A stretch of DNA of 45,414 nt from JADKAC01 sp964492065 (GCA_964492065.1 CAZBHH010000021.1:1-45414); one strand, 5' to 3'. Numbered from the stretch's first letter, positions 37,401-44,658 are shown. Numbers and translations: made by a program. Notes: generated from the letters alone by a model not told the origin.

Positions 37401-38730
37401 CCTGCCGGGATTCTTCCCCAAACCGCAATTGTTTGGCCTAAACCTCGACTCGGATGCTCCCGGCCTCGGCTTTGTCTTTGGTCAGCAGTTACACGACAAT
37501 GATCTCGCCGAGGCATCGGCTTCCGGTTGGATCAGCCCGGCTACCTCGCTGAACAGCCTGTACCTGCAAAACTTCTCTCAGAGTCTCGACGTGCGGGCGA
37601 ATATCGAACCCCTGCCCGACCTGCGCCTCGATATGAACCTCACCAAGACGTATTCCGAAAATAACTCCGAATACTACAAGAATACCAATACGCTGGATGA
37701 TCCGTATTTTGAGCATCTTAACCCGTTGGGGTCGGGAAGTCTAATGATGACCTACAATATTATGGGCACCATTTTCGATAAGCTCGATACGAAAGTTGTT
37801 ACCGAGACATTCCGCCAATTCGAAGAAAACCGGGTCACCATTACGCAAAGGTACCAGGAACTCAACCTGTATTCGGAAGGCATTTTTTACAACCCGTTGG
37901 ACAGCTCCTTCAATGCCGATTATGCGCAGGGATATGGCCCCTATTCCCAGGATGTGCTTATTCCCGCCTTTCTTGCAGCCTACCGCGACGAGGACCCGTC
38001 GAAAGTAAAACTCAATGTGTTTGAACAGACGCCAAAGCCCAACTGGCGACTTACCTATACAGGGCTTGCAAAAATACCCGCTTTGAAGCGCATATTTACT
38101 TCGCTCACTATCAGCTCCGCCTACACATCCACTCTGGCGGTGGGCAGCTATGTCACCAACCTGAATTTTAACGGCAACTACTATATCTACGCCAATACCA
38201 TAGACACTCTTTCCGGCAACTTCATCACCCTGTACAATATACCGAACCTGGTACTCAGCGAACAATTATCGCCCCTGATAGGCATCGATGCCTCCTGGGT
38301 GAACAGCCTGACCACAAAATTCAGCTTTAAGAAGACCCGTACCCTCACCATGAGCTTTGTGGACTACCGCCTGACCGAAATCCGCTCCCAGGAAGTTACT
38401 CTCGGGGTGGGCTATCGCTTTTCCGGATTTACACTGCCGTTTAAAATCGGCGGTCAGCGGCCTACTCTCGAAAACGATCTGACTTTTAAGCTGGATATTT
38501 CCTACCGCGATGACATCACCACAAATTTCCGGCTCGACCAGAATTTAAATGAGCCAACCGGAGGTATGACGGCAATTACCATTTCACCCACCCTCGATTA
38601 CGTGATTAACGAAAGGTTTAATGTCCAGTTGTTCTTTAACCGCCAGCAAACTATCCCGAAAATATCTACCGCATTCCCGATTACGACTACCGATGCGGGC
38701 ATTAAAATAAGATTCAGCCTCGCCGAATAA
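31429..38730 (+). CDS. sprA: Cell-surface protein SprA (type IX secretion translocon)
   Basis: The giant 36-strand outer-membrane beta-barrel that forms the T9SS export pore (Sov in Porphyromonas), also needed for gliding motility where present. 2433 residues, close to the known size of about 2,400. It appears to start at TTG 31429 and begins with a signal peptide (hydrophobic at about 8-24). Recognisable SprA blocks are FGASFQNVLNPILTEDQRK near residue 175, the EEGTIYIDDFEGSRSSYD stretch near 830, and long runs of alternating beta strands ending in the typical aromatic-poor final strand at IKIRFSLAE. An acidic/lysine-rich loop (about 1925-1955) is low in complexity. Twelve bases after ruvA. 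Its cargo in this window includes the proteins at 23583 and 44705. Confidence 0.96.
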   Translation: MAGERLFPHFILAGTLSVALSASLLKQTPTLHLNAANSTGLLSVVAVDSTDSLQYPITDQSTSDFFYTNPNAFDLELPSGIEPVVEYDPETGEYMYMEKIGDTYYRDPQYISFEDFLDAQMNKSLTDYWIERSQAAGLLGGDGSIPTLYTGSELFDRMFGGSNVDIRPQGNIELTFGASFQNVLNPILTEDQRKQGGFDFDMDINANVLGQIGEKLKLTFNYNTSATFDFENQVKLEYTGYDDEIIKKIEAGNVSLPLTTQLIPGTQSLWGIKTQMQFGRLTWTSILSQQRSQTQSIQIEGGAQRREFELKADQYDENRHFFMGHFFRNNYESWLSTLPFINSPVNITRVEVWVTNRTGATEDTRDIVALADLGESDSTYWNPSRGGTINILTPGGVPSNYGNDLYQKLNSNPANRSLNDVVALLTDPGGQFRLQAVRDFEKIRMRKLTPSDYTINAQLGYISVNSTLQPDDVLAIAIEYTYQGEVFQVGEFANNLPPGVDSTNVMFLKMLKSTSAQTALPIWDLMMKNVYSLGAFQVSSTEFQLDVLYQDPGGGFKRYMPAQNANVNGKPLIKLFNLDQLNTNNDPTPDGIFDFVNGVTINTVNGRVYFPVLEPFGSHMRSEAVFNGDIEAEKFAYDELYSETKTIAEQYPQYNRFFIKGSYKSSVSSEIYLGAFNLPAGSVKVTAGGQLLTENYDYTIDYSLGRLKIINESILNSGLPINVSFENNAFYGFQVKSLLGNRFDYWINDNFTLGATWLRLSERPYTQKVNIGEDPISNTMLGFDMNLTQDAPWLTRALDKLPFYGTKETSTITFAGEIAKFIPGHSDAIGKGEEGTIYIDDFEGSRSSYDLKFPFSSWVLGSTPQNGIDENGQVLFPEATLFDTLAYGYNRAKLAWYTLDPLFVRKDNTARPSHLTADDVSNHYLVEIQQQEIFPASDVQITGLSNLSTFDMAYYPTEKGPYNYETSPTAFSAGVNSSNQLNDPASRWGGIMRSLQTTDFESANIEFIEFWVMDPYDNLGPFGSPVTSPGELYINLGNVSEDILKDSRMFFENGLPKDGSTLTLDETIWGMMPKTIPINQAFDNDPSTRENQDKGFDGMGDTQEASFYAQYLNDLQAIVSGSAYTTAANDPASDNYHFFRGTDYDNQELGVLERYKNYNNPQGNSPTTENSTEAYPTAATNLPETEDLNQDFSLNETESYYQYRIKMEPNMELTNPYITDVVMAAHQFENGTVDSIKWYQFKIPVDGYDAKVGTISDFRSIRFMRMYLTGFEQPIIFRFAKLELVRNQWRRYNFSLQSPGEYIPNDNSGETSFNVSSVSIEENSGKQPVPYVLPPGVSREQTIGSGGSVSTYQQNEQALSMEICPLNDGDARAIFKSLDLDLRRYGRLILNVHGEPLFDASPEYTNIQDGDLTVFIRMGSDFTNNYYEFEVPLILTKFPLPAGTTEDDFVREAIWATLIDFPLDSLVEVKKMRDKMEASPLVPFSLGGEGKPTYTIIGNPDLGFVEEVMIGIRNPKTADGSGQAYCAEIWVNEFRLTNIDEDGGFAALARMDAKLADLGNLTVSGNMHTIGFGQLEQQINDRYKDNFYQYAASLSLQLGKFFNPKLGLQLPFYVSISQSFSNPEFDPYAFDVTLDDKVDDITEVYGQDSANVYRRQAIEYTSIKSINLTNMRIQRDRGRVTPQPWDVENLDLTLAYSEDYLSNPVLEYDIIKRYKGALGYTFSSKGKFITPFEKAIPKDKTYLALVRDFNFNLLPTGYSFRTEMNRQFGETLMRDIYGDGLIDPTYNKYFNWDRFYGIKFEPARNLKVDFSATNNSRIDEPYGTIDTPEEKDTLWRNIKSFGRTITYRQNVNVSYNVPINKIPALNWVTLRSSYNATFSWVAGSLGIADTLGNTISNTQAKTINGELNFRNLYNKSKFLKQYNSAVLVTKSKEKNAKRQEEPGEDEMVEGDDKAKADKDVPKVGIGGEILTRLLISLKRVTINYSENYGTTLPGFFPKPQLFGLNLDSDAPGLGFVFGQQLHDNDLAEASASGWISPATSLNSLYLQNFSQSLDVRANIEPLPDLRLDMNLTKTYSENNSEYYKNTNTLDDPYFEHLNPLGSGSLMMTYNIMGTIFDKLDTKVVTETFRQFEENRVTITQRYQELNLYSEGIFYNPLDSSFNADYAQGYGPYSQDVLIPAFLAAYRDEDPSKVKLNVFEQTPKPNWRLTYTGLAKIPALKRIFTSLTISSAYTSTLAVGSYVTNLNFNGNYYIYANTIDTLSGNFITLYNIPNLVLSEQLSPLIGIDASWVNSLTTKFSFKKTRTLTMSFVDYRLTEIRSQEVTLGVGYRFSGFTLPFKIGGQRPTLENDLTFKLDISYRDDITTNFRLDQNLNEPTGGMTAITISPTLDYVINERFNVQLFFNRQQTIPKISTAFPITTTDAGIKIRFSLAE

Positions 38731-38782
38731 TCTATGCCTGCATTCAGCGAAATCATTTATTTTAGCCGCAAAATAAATTGAT

Positions 38783-39163
38783 ATGAATTTTCCGGAAAAT
38801 TTAAAGTATTCAAAAGACCATGAATGGGTGAGTATATCTGGTAATGTCGGCACTGTGGGCATCACCGATTTTGCACAACGGGAATTGGGTGATATCGTGT
38901 ATGTGGATATCGGTACCGCCGGCGATACGCTGGATAAGGAATCTGTATTTGGCACCGTGGAGGCAGTGAAGACCGTTTCCGATCTGCTTATGCCGGTTTC
39001 GGGAAAAATTATTGAATTGAATAAAGAACTGGATACCAACCCGGAAGCTGTTAACCAGGATCCCTATGGAAAAGGATGGATGGTGAAAATTGAGCTTACC
39101 GATCCATCGGAACTGGACGCCTTAATGGATGCAGATGCATACCGCCAGATGGTGTCCGCCTGA
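38783..39163 (+). CDS. gcvH: Glycine cleavage system H protein
   Basis: Lipoyl carrier that shuttles the aminomethyl group among the P, T and L proteins of the glycine cleavage system. 126 residues, the standard length, with KDHEWVSISG at the N-terminus and the lipoyl site Lys63 in FGTVEAVKTVSD; DPYGKGWMVKI is the typical C-terminal block. It lies 52 bases after sprA and has a weak TATTTTAG -7-like box at 38759-38766. GcvP and GcvT are not in view; gcvH is commonly found detached here, beside sprA. Confidence 0.97.
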   Translation: MNFPENLKYSKDHEWVSISGNVGTVGITDFAQRELGDIVYVDIGTAGDTLDKESVFGTVEAVKTVSDLLMPVSGKIIELNKELDTNPEAVNQDPYGKGWMVKIELTDPSELDALMDADAYRQMVSA

Positions 39164-39174
39164 CAACACATCCG

Positions 39175-39549
39175 ATGTTGCTGAAAATAAATTGGAAATG
39201 GATTGCCCTTGGCTGGGCATCGCTTATCCTGTTGCTCTCCGTAATCCCCGGCGAAGACCTGCCTTCCATAACGTTTTGGGAGATAGATAAAATCGTGCAC
39301 GCAATCTTCTACTGCGTGCTCAGTTTTGCCGCTATTCTCGCCATTAAAAAACAATACCCCCAATTGCCACTGCGTTATACTTGCATAATGTATGGTGTGG
39401 GTTTATGCATTTTGTACGGTTTGTGCATCGAGATAGTACAAGGGGCTTTTCTCGAGAGCAGGTCCTTTGATCTTTACGATCTCGTGGCAAACTTTATGGG
39501 TTGCATACTTGGCGTAACGGGAATTATAATTATTTTTAAACCATCTTAA
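39175..39549 (+). CDS. VanZ-like membrane protein
   Basis: A 124-residue VanZ-family protein with four hydrophobic segments (about 6-24, 38-58, 66-86 and 104-121). The N-terminal SLILLLSVIPG and FWEIDKIVHAIFYCVLSF blocks and the C-terminal EIVQGAFLESRSFDLYDLVANFMGC region (kept here in shortened form: EIVQ, RSFD, DLVANF) are family hallmarks with conserved Asp, His and Glu. The founding member gives low-level teicoplanin resistance; most homologues, including this one, have no known function. It lies 11 bases after gcvH and before tonB. Confidence 0.87.
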   Translation: MLLKINWKWIALGWASLILLLSVIPGEDLPSITFWEIDKIVHAIFYCVLSFAAILAIKKQYPQLPLRYTCIMYGVGLCILYGLCIEIVQGAFLESRSFDLYDLVANFMGCILGVTGIIIIFKPS

Positions 39550-39560
39550 ACCAACACATT

Positions 39561-40382
39561 ATGGGACCGTTAACAATTTGGCTCGTTTTAGCGCTGCTCG
39601 TAGTTCCGGTGGCATTCTTCATGTTTGTTTTTTCAAGACATAAACCGGAGGATATTCAAAAGGAATATGCGGGTACTGACGAGGAGAAATCCGTATTCGT
39701 AAAAAAATACGGTAAAGTGGATATTTACCGCCATCGCGGTGTATTTATCCAGGTGGGTTTAGCTGTGGCATTGGGCATTGTCCTGCTCGCCTTTAATTAC
39801 CACCCCAAGGAGGAAGCCGTTTCTGCCCTGGCGACAAACAATGTTGCCGAGGAGGAAATCGAAGTAATACCACAAACCAGCCAGTACAAACCACCTCCTC
39901 CTCCGCCGCCTCCGCCCGCACCCGAAGTGCTGGAAGTTGAAGACGATGTGGAAGTGGAAAATACCCCGGAACTCTTCGACCAGGAAATGGATGTGGAGAC
40001 GGTGATAGAAACCAAGTATGTACCGGTGGATGAACCCGTTGTGAAAAAAGAGGAACCTGCCGAGAAGGAAATATTTGTGGTGGTGGAAGAAATGCCCTCT
40101 TTCCCCGGAGGCGACAAAGCGCTGTACGAATACCTGGCAAAGAATATCAAATACCCCGCAGTGGCCAAAGACAACGGCATCGAAGGTAAGGTGTACATCA
40201 AGTTTGTCGTTAATGAAGACGGATCGGTGTCACAGGTACAACTCGCCCGCGGCATCGGCGGCGGTTGCGATGAAGAAGCGATGCGTGTGGTGAAAGAAAT
40301 GCCGAAATGGAAACCCGGAAAACAACGCGGTAAAACCGTGAAGGTGTGGTACACCCTTCCCGTTTATTTTAAATTGCAATAA
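39561..40382 (+). CDS. tonB: TonB-family energy transducer
   Basis: Couples inner-membrane proton force to outer-membrane receptors. 273 residues: an N-terminal membrane segment (4-24), a basic/acidic loop (25-60), and a second hydrophobic stretch (about 62-78). A run of nine prolines (about 112-120) is followed by an acidic spacer with repeated Val-Glu, and the TonB C-terminal domain (about 180-273) has PSFPGGDKALYEYL, the YP of NIKYPAVAKD, GKVYIKFVVNEDGS and the ending WYTLPVYFKL. The N-terminus with two membrane segments is less usual. ATG follows the VanZ-like gene by 11 bases and a terminator follows the stop. Confidence 0.92.
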   Translation: MGPLTIWLVLALLVVPVAFFMFVFSRHKPEDIQKEYAGTDEEKSVFVKKYGKVDIYRHRGVFIQVGLAVALGIVLLAFNYHPKEEAVSALATNNVAEEEIEVIPQTSQYKPPPPPPPPPAPEVLEVEDDVEVENTPELFDQEMDVETVIETKYVPVDEPVVKKEEPAEKEIFVVVEEMPSFPGGDKALYEYLAKNIKYPAVAKDNGIEGKVYIKFVVNEDGSVSQVQLARGIGGGCDEEAMRVVKEMPKWKPGKQRGKTVKVWYTLPVYFKLQ

Positions 40383-40403
40383 CCAGAGCGATGAATATTT
40401 GAA

Positions 40404-40432
40404 AGAGCCTGCATTCCCTGCGGGCTCTTTTT
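40404..40432 (+). terminator. Rho-independent terminator after tonB
   Basis: A 10-bp stem with one G-T pair (AGAGCCTGCA 40404-40413 with TGCGGGCTCT 40419-40428), a five-base loop and a T-rich tail to 40432, 22 bases after the tonB stop. It closes the maeB-tonB block. Confidence 0.9.
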
Positions 40433-40499
40433 ATTGACGCCCCGTTTATTTCCCGCTTATCGAAACACTTTATTTGAAAAGACGTTATCTGTGTTGTCT

Positions 40500-42314
40500 A
40501 TGCTGAGAAAAATTGTCTGCATCCCGCTTATCTGCTTTGCTTTCGCAACTGCCTATAGCCAAAATATTTCCGAACAAATTAAACTGGGCCGGGAGTATAT
40601 GAAAAACGGGGAGTACGATAAAGCCGCCGACGTTTATAAAGATATTTATAATGAAAATCCCGCTTCGTATGCATATTATAAAAACTATTACGACTGTTTG
40701 CTGATACTGGAAGATTATAAGGAGATTGAAAAGATAATTGAAAAACAACTAAAAAAATATCCCGAAAATCTCGCCTATTACGTGGACCTGGGATATAGTT
40801 TTGAAAAGCGAAACGATATTGCCGGCCGGGATACGTATTACGACCTCGCCATTTCAAAAATTTCAAATCAAAAATCACAAGTAATTCAACTGGCAAATGC
40901 TTTTATCGGTTTAAACGCATTGCAACGGGCTATTGAAGTGTATTCCGCCGGTCAGAAAAAAGTGAATGACTACAGTTTCAACAGCGAATTGGCCTTGCTC
41001 TATTACCGCAGCGGAGATATAGACCGTGCTATGGATTACTATATCGGTTTTGCATTGGAAGATGCCAATCACCTCAACAGCGTCACCGCTGCGCTGCAGA
41101 AAATACTCGACGAAGAATCCGATCATCTCACCTTTCGCGAAAAACTCTACAACCGCATTCAGCAAAAGGAAGAACCCGTATTAATAGAACTCCTGGTTTG
41201 GGACTTTATTCAGTCGAAAGATTTTGAAAGCGCATTAATACAGACGAAAGCACTCGACAAGCGATTAAAAGAAAACGGGCGGCGTGTTTATGAACTGGCG
41301 CAAAGTGCGACAAATGAAAAAGAATACGATGCCGCTATCGCATGTTATAACTACATTGTGGAATTGGGAACCGCATCGCCGTTCTACTTTATGGCCCGCA
41401 ACGGCATTTTGGATTGCCGCTGGGCAAAAATCAAAGAGACAAATTACTATACCCAGGATGATATCGACGATTTAAAATACAACTACCAAAATTTTTTAAA
41501 TGAATACAATCGCAACGATTACCGGGCCGCTTCGGTAACTCAATCGCTGGCAACTTTAGAGGCTTTTTATAATTACAATGTGGAAGCGGGTATTATACTG
41601 CTGGAAAATGTGTTGACCTGGCCGGCCTTGAGTACAGCCCAGAAATCCGAATTTAAAATCACACTCGGCGACCTGTACCTGATAAGTGGCGATATCTGGG
41701 AAGCAACCCTGTTGTACTCCCAGGTGGATAAGGCGATGAAGGATGAACCCATCGGCGAAATGGCCAGGTTTAAAAATGCGAAACTGGCGTATTACCGCGG
41801 CGATTTCAACCTCGCTCAGGGACAGTTGGATGTGCTGAAAGCTTCTACTTCTGAACTGGTAGCCAACGATGCGTTAAAGCTCTCCGTATTTATTTCGGAT
41901 AACCTGGGTTTGGATTCAGTGATGGAGCCGATGTGGTTGTTTGCCAATGCCGACTTATATGTGTTTCAAAATAAAACCGACTCCGCAAAAATAATCCTCG
42001 ACTCGTTGCTGCAATTATTCCCCGCCCATAAACTGACCGACGATGTGTATTTTATGAAATACCAGATTGCATTTAAAAACCGGGAGATGGATTCCGCTCG
42101 GCAATACCTGGAATTCATCCGCAGCAATTATGCGTTTGATTTGTTGTCGGATGACGCCTTATTCTATCTCGGCGACCTCTACCAAAACTATTACAACGAT
42201 ACGGCGAAGGCGATGGCATGTTACGAAGAGCTGATTGTGCAATACAAGGATTCCCTGTTTGTCAACGAAGCCAGGCGGCGATTCAGGGTATTGCGGGGCG
42301 ATAAGATAAATTAG
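40500..42314 (+). CDS. Secreted tetratricopeptide-repeat protein
   Basis: 604 residues from the ATG at 40500 (MLRKIVCIP), with a signal peptide cleaved near AYSQN. The rest is almost wholly helical TPR-type repeats, for example LGREYMKNGEYDKAADVYKD and LALLYYRSGDIDRAMDYYI, with the small/aromatic pattern at positions 8, 11 and 20-27; a later group near 540-600 has YLGDLYQNYYNDTAKAMACY. It probably acts as a periplasmic or surface-facing interaction scaffold, as such proteins often do in Bacteroidota envelope complexes. No T9SS tail. An upstream TTG (40434) is not used. It ends 29 bases before the DUF4286 gene. Confidence 0.87.
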   Translation: MLRKIVCIPLICFAFATAYSQNISEQIKLGREYMKNGEYDKAADVYKDIYNENPASYAYYKNYYDCLLILEDYKEIEKIIEKQLKKYPENLAYYVDLGYSFEKRNDIAGRDTYYDLAISKISNQKSQVIQLANAFIGLNALQRAIEVYSAGQKKVNDYSFNSELALLYYRSGDIDRAMDYYIGFALEDANHLNSVTAALQKILDEESDHLTFREKLYNRIQQKEEPVLIELLVWDFIQSKDFESALIQTKALDKRLKENGRRVYELAQSATNEKEYDAAIACYNYIVELGTASPFYFMARNGILDCRWAKIKETNYYTQDDIDDLKYNYQNFLNEYNRNDYRAASVTQSLATLEAFYNYNVEAGIILLENVLTWPALSTAQKSEFKITLGDLYLISGDIWEATLLYSQVDKAMKDEPIGEMARFKNAKLAYYRGDFNLAQGQLDVLKASTSELVANDALKLSVFISDNLGLDSVMEPMWLFANADLYVFQNKTDSAKIILDSLLQLFPAHKLTDDVYFMKYQIAFKNREMDSARQYLEFIRSNYAFDLLSDDALFYLGDLYQNYYNDTAKAMACYEELIVQYKDSLFVNEARRRFRVLRGDKIN

Positions 42315-42343
42315 TGCGTACTTTTGCAGCGAAACCATGTGTG

Positions 42344-42652
42344 ATGTACGTGTATAATGTTACGTTGAAAGTGGCGATAGAACGAGCCGACGAATGGCTG
42401 CATTGGATGCGCACAGTGCATATTCCCGATGTAATCGCCACCGGGCTGTTCACCGGCCACAGGTTGCACCGGCTGCTCGATGACGGCGACCTCGAAGGCG
42501 TTACCTTCGTCGTGCAATACACCCTGGCGACGATTGACGACTTTCTCGTTTACAAACAAAAATTTGCACCTGCTTTACAGCGCACACATACTGAAAAATT
42601 CGGCAACGACGTCTTTGCATTCCGCACCTTAATGGAAGATATCTCCGAATGA
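42344..42652 (+). CDS. DUF4286 family protein
   Basis: A 102-residue soluble protein of the DUF4286 family, which is common in Bacteroidota and resembles a ferredoxin-like/ABM monooxygenase fold without known activity. The start is ATG 42344 (MYVYNVTLKV), the usual family beginning; the frame extends to 42314 but that piece adds no domain. Conserved features are the short WLHWMRTVHIPDVIATG block and the C-terminal HTEKFGNDVFAFRTLME. A TACTTTTG sequence at 42319-42326 fits the -7 consensus and may drive it. Confidence 0.85.
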   Translation: MYVYNVTLKVAIERADEWLHWMRTVHIPDVIATGLFTGHRLHRLLDDGDLEGVTFVVQYTLATIDDFLVYKQKFAPALQRTHTEKFGNDVFAFRTLMEDISE

Positions 42653-42697
42653 TGGAACACTGTTGAAGTAAATAAACACATCTTGCACAGCCCATTC

Positions 42698-42934
42698 ATG
42701 CAACTTCCCGAATACTCAAAATTTCAACTGGCCCTGCGCAACGGGCAGGATAGGGAAGAAGTGTGGATTGCCTATAACGGCATGATTTACGATGTAACCC
42801 ATAGCACCTTATGGCGCAATGGAATGCATTATGCGCATTGGGCAGGGCAGGACCTCACCGGCGAATTGCCGGATGCACCGCATACCGCTGCGGTTTTTCA
42901 AAGGCTGAAAATAGTCGGCAGGTTGATTACTTAA
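42698..42934 (+). CDS. Small cytochrome b5-like haem-binding protein
   Basis: 78 residues from the ATG at 42698 (MQLPEYSK); a TTG at 42683 would add five. The fold core has VWIAYNGMIYDVTHS, then HYAHWAGQDLTGELPDAPH, a compact cytochrome b5 pattern in which a His of the HYAH block and the His of DAPHT can be the two haem ligands. It has no membrane anchor or signal peptide, so it is cytosolic. Similar small b5-like proteins occur in diverse bacteria with unknown partners. Its stop lies inside the converging sugar kinase gene (8-base overlap). Confidence 0.82.
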   Translation: MQLPEYSKFQLALRNGQDREEVWIAYNGMIYDVTHSTLWRNGMHYAHWAGQDLTGELPDAPHTAAVFQRLKIVGRLIT

Positions 42935-43844
42935 TCCTGAATTTCACCAGGTCAACGAATGCGCCTACCCGCTTTTGAATCTGTCGTTGATTTATTTCCA
43001 ACAGGCGCTGCGGTCCGAACTTTTCGACGCAAAAAGAAGCCATCGCCGACCCGTAGATTATTGCCCGTTTCATGTTGGTAAACGAGAGATTTTTTGTCTT
43101 GGCGATATAGCCTATAAATCCCCCGGCAAAGACATCGCCGGCTCCGGTGGGATCAAACACCTCTTCCATTGGCAGCGCCGGTGCGAAGAAAATTTCGCTG
43201 CCCGAAAACAGTAGCGCCCCGTGTTCGCCTTTTTTGATAACTAAAAACCGGGGGCCCATTTTTAATATGGTGCGGGCTGCCTTTGCCAGCGCATATTCCC
43301 CCGACAGCGCCCGGGCTTCCTCGTCGTTAATTATCAGCATGTCCGCCATCGCTATGGCCTTCTTCAAATCCTTACGGGTGTGTTCCATCCAGAAGTTCAT
43401 CGTATCCATGGCAATCAGCTTCGGCTGTTTCTTCAACTGGCGGATAATGCGTATTTGTATCCCCGGATCAATATTCCCCAACATGACAAAATCACTGTTG
43501 CGATAGGTCTTCGGCAGATTGGGTTTAAACTCCGTCAACACGTTCAGCTCCGTTGCCAATGTATCCCGTGAATTCATATCCAAGTGGTATTTGCCCGACC
43601 AGAAGAATGATTTTTTACCCGGCTTTATTTCTACGCCTTCGGTGTCCACGCCACGCTTATGGAGATTTTTAAACATTATCTCGGGGAAATCGTCACCCAC
43701 TATCGATACCAGGTTTACGGGCGCATGAAAAAAGGAGCTCGATAATCCGATGTATAAACCCGAACCGCCAACTACTTTATCTGTCTTTCCAAAGGGCGTC
43801 TCAATAGCGTCAAATGCTACTGTCCCTGCTACTAATAAACTCAT
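42927..43844 (-). CDS. PfkB-family carbohydrate/nucleoside kinase
   Basis: A ribokinase-fold kinase of 305 residues from the ATG at 43844 (MSLLVAGTVAFD). GGSGLYIGLSSS near the N-terminus binds substrate; INDEEARAL (about 185) and KKGEHGALLF precede the second signature, DPTGAGDVFAGG, whose last Asp is the catalytic base and whose GAGD forms the anion hole. The EE of the first block coordinates metal. Family members phosphorylate sugars or nucleosides; the exact substrate is not readable, though adenosine kinase-like proteins in Bacteroidota look similar. A weak box (AATATTTG, minus strand, 43860-43867) is 15 bases upstream. Confidence 0.9.
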   Translation of the reverse strand: MSLLVAGTVAFDAIETPFGKTDKVVGGSGLYIGLSSSFFHAPVNLVSIVGDDFPEIMFKNLHKRGVDTEGVEIKPGKKSFFWSGKYHLDMNSRDTLATELNVLTEFKPNLPKTYRNSDFVMLGNIDPGIQIRIIRQLKKQPKLIAMDTMNFWMEHTRKDLKKAIAMADMLIINDEEARALSGEYALAKAARTILKMGPRFLVIKKGEHGALLFSGSEIFFAPALPMEEVFDPTGAGDVFAGGFIGYIAKTKNLSFTNMKRAIIYGSAMASFCVEKFGPQRLLEINQRQIQKRVGAFVDLVKFRIK

Positions 43845-44018
43845 CGCAATTTTTTTTTGCAAATATTGAATAATTTATCTGCTAATTACATGCACACCAT
43901 CGTGGATTTATCCCGAACATGACTTCCCCCGCCAGTCTCTTCACTGTCGTTGCAGTGCTAAATGGGTGCCTGTATTGAATTTAGCCCGTCTCGCCACATA
44001 ATTTATTTTTCTTTAAAA

Positions 44019-44049
44019 TTGGATTTTCAAGGCGCCCCGAGTACCTTTG
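44019..44049 (+). promoter_or_regulatory. Complete Bacteroidota promoter of tRNA-Asn
   Basis: TTG at 44019-44021, a 20-base spacer and TACCTTTG at 44042-44049 match the phylum consensus (TTG, 19-21 bases, TAnnTTTG). Transcription should begin around 44053-44057, about 20 bases before the mature tRNA. The rest of the 43868-44018 gap shows nothing that I recognise. Confidence 0.85.
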
Positions 44050-44073
44050 CAGTCCGAATTTCAACAAATGCAT

Positions 44074-44147
44074 TCCTCGATAGCTCAGTTGGTTAGAGCA
44101 TCTGACTGTTAATCAGAGGGTCGCTGGTTCAAGTCCAGCTCGGGGAG
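44074..44147 (+). tRNA. tRNA-Asn (anticodon GTT)
   Basis: 74-base cloverleaf. The acceptor arm pairs TCCTCGA (44074-44080) with TCGGGGA (44140-44146), including one G-T pair. The D arm is GCTC...GAGC; the anticodon arm TCTGA...TCAGA encloses CTGTTAA with anticodon GTT. The T arm GCTGG...CCAGC holds TTCAAGT, and the discriminator base is G (44147), as expected for Asn. CCA is not encoded. It is a single tRNA with its own promoter and terminator. Confidence 0.97.
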
Positions 44148-44160
44148 CAATTTCTTACCA

Positions 44161-44190
44161 GGCAGTTACTTTTTGGTTACTGCCTTTTTT
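44161..44190 (+). terminator. Terminator after tRNA-Asn
   Basis: GGCAGT (44161-44166) pairs with ACTGCC (44179-44184), extended inward by AC/GT after one mismatch, and is followed by six T (44185-44190). It begins 14 bases after the tRNA end. Confidence 0.88.
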
Positions 44191-44245
44191 ATTTTTAGGA
44201 TTTCATGCCATTGCCCCGTTATTGCGGCTGTGCGTCCCCAAACCC

Positions 44246-44285
44246 CTTGTCCGTGGTGGGTGTCCTCACCAACTGCTCCACGAAT
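44246..44285 (+). repeat. Palindromic repeat copy 1
   Basis: Starts with CTTGTCCG, then an imperfect hairpin (44253-44276) with loop TCCT and arm CACCAACTGC. The 3' flank (CTCCACGAAT) also recurs after copy 4. Confidence 0.85.
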
Positions 44286-44286
44286 C

Positions 44287-44316
44287 CTGTCCGCGGTTGG
44301 TGTCCTCACCAACCGC
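44287..44316 (+). repeat. Palindromic repeat copy 2 (best hairpin)
   Basis: CTGTCCG followed by a perfect 10-bp stem: GCGGTTGGTG (44293-44302) and CACCAACCGC (44307-44316) around loop TCCT. It lies 40 bases after copy 1. Confidence 0.9.
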
Positions 44317-44386
44317 ATCTATCTCCCTTTACCACCGGTCAAAGGTTAAGAAATCATAAATTACGAACTAAGATCTAATACCGAAT

Positions 44387-44418
44387 GAGGTTTGGCGAAG
44401 GCGCCAACCTCGGACAAG
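44387..44418 (-). repeat. Palindromic repeat copy 3 (inverted orientation)
   Basis: GAGGTTTGGCG and CGCCAACCTC form a near-perfect stem with one bulge and loop AAGG. The flank CGGACAAG at 44411-44418 is the reverse complement of the CTTGTCCG that leads copy 1, which shows this is the same repeat in the opposite direction. Confidence 0.7.
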
Positions 44419-44465
44419 TGAGCAGAACGTTGCAAACCATCCCCCTCCGTCCACTCGGCTGTGCC

Positions 44466-44478
44466 GCCCCTACGGGGC
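44466..44478. repeat. GCCCC-TAC-GGGGC palindrome, copy a
   Basis: A 5-bp GC-rich stem around TAC. An identical element lies at 44533-44545, with similar flanks (CGCCCCTACGGGGCT). Confidence 0.7.
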
Positions 44479-44532
44479 TCTGCGTGTTTCGTTGTGTTTA
44501 CACCGCACTGCGTGCGGCGCTATTGGTATTGC

Positions 44533-44545
44533 GCCCCTACGGGGC
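44533..44545. repeat. GCCCC-TAC-GGGGC palindrome, copy b
   Basis: Identical core to 44466-44478, 67 bases downstream. It may be a second family of short interspersed palindromes or part of a composite repeat. Confidence 0.7.
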
Positions 44546-44557
44546 TTGTGTTATCCC

Positions 44558-44587
44558 CTGTCCGCGGTTGGTGTATTCATCAACCGC
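44558..44587 (+). repeat. Palindromic repeat copy 4
   Basis: CTGTCCG, then GCGGTTGGTG and CATCAACCGC around loop TATT; one G-T pair in an otherwise full stem. Confidence 0.85.
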
Positions 44588-44627
44588 ATCCACTATCCAG
44601 CCGCCGTCTCACGCCCTGCGCTCGTAC

Positions 44628-44658
44628 AAAAAAAAGCAGAGCCGAAGCCCTGCTTTTT
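44628..44658 (-). terminator. Terminator of the minus-strand T9SS cargo gene
   Basis: Read on the minus strand, AAAAAGCAGGGC and GCTCTGCTTTTT pair (one G-T) around a TTCG tetraloop, with a T-run of eight (A-run 44628-44635 on the plus strand). It lies about 50 bases beyond the stop at 44705. Confidence 0.9.

Noticed and set aside
44074..44190. Integration site (att) at tRNA-Asn
   Set aside because: No integrase and no direct repeat of the tRNA 3' end is seen nearby; a terminator directly follows.
44246..44316. CRISPR-like array
   Set aside because: Two adjacent palindromes are 40 bases apart, but the other copies are irregularly spaced and one is inverted; there are no spacers of equal length and no cas genes.
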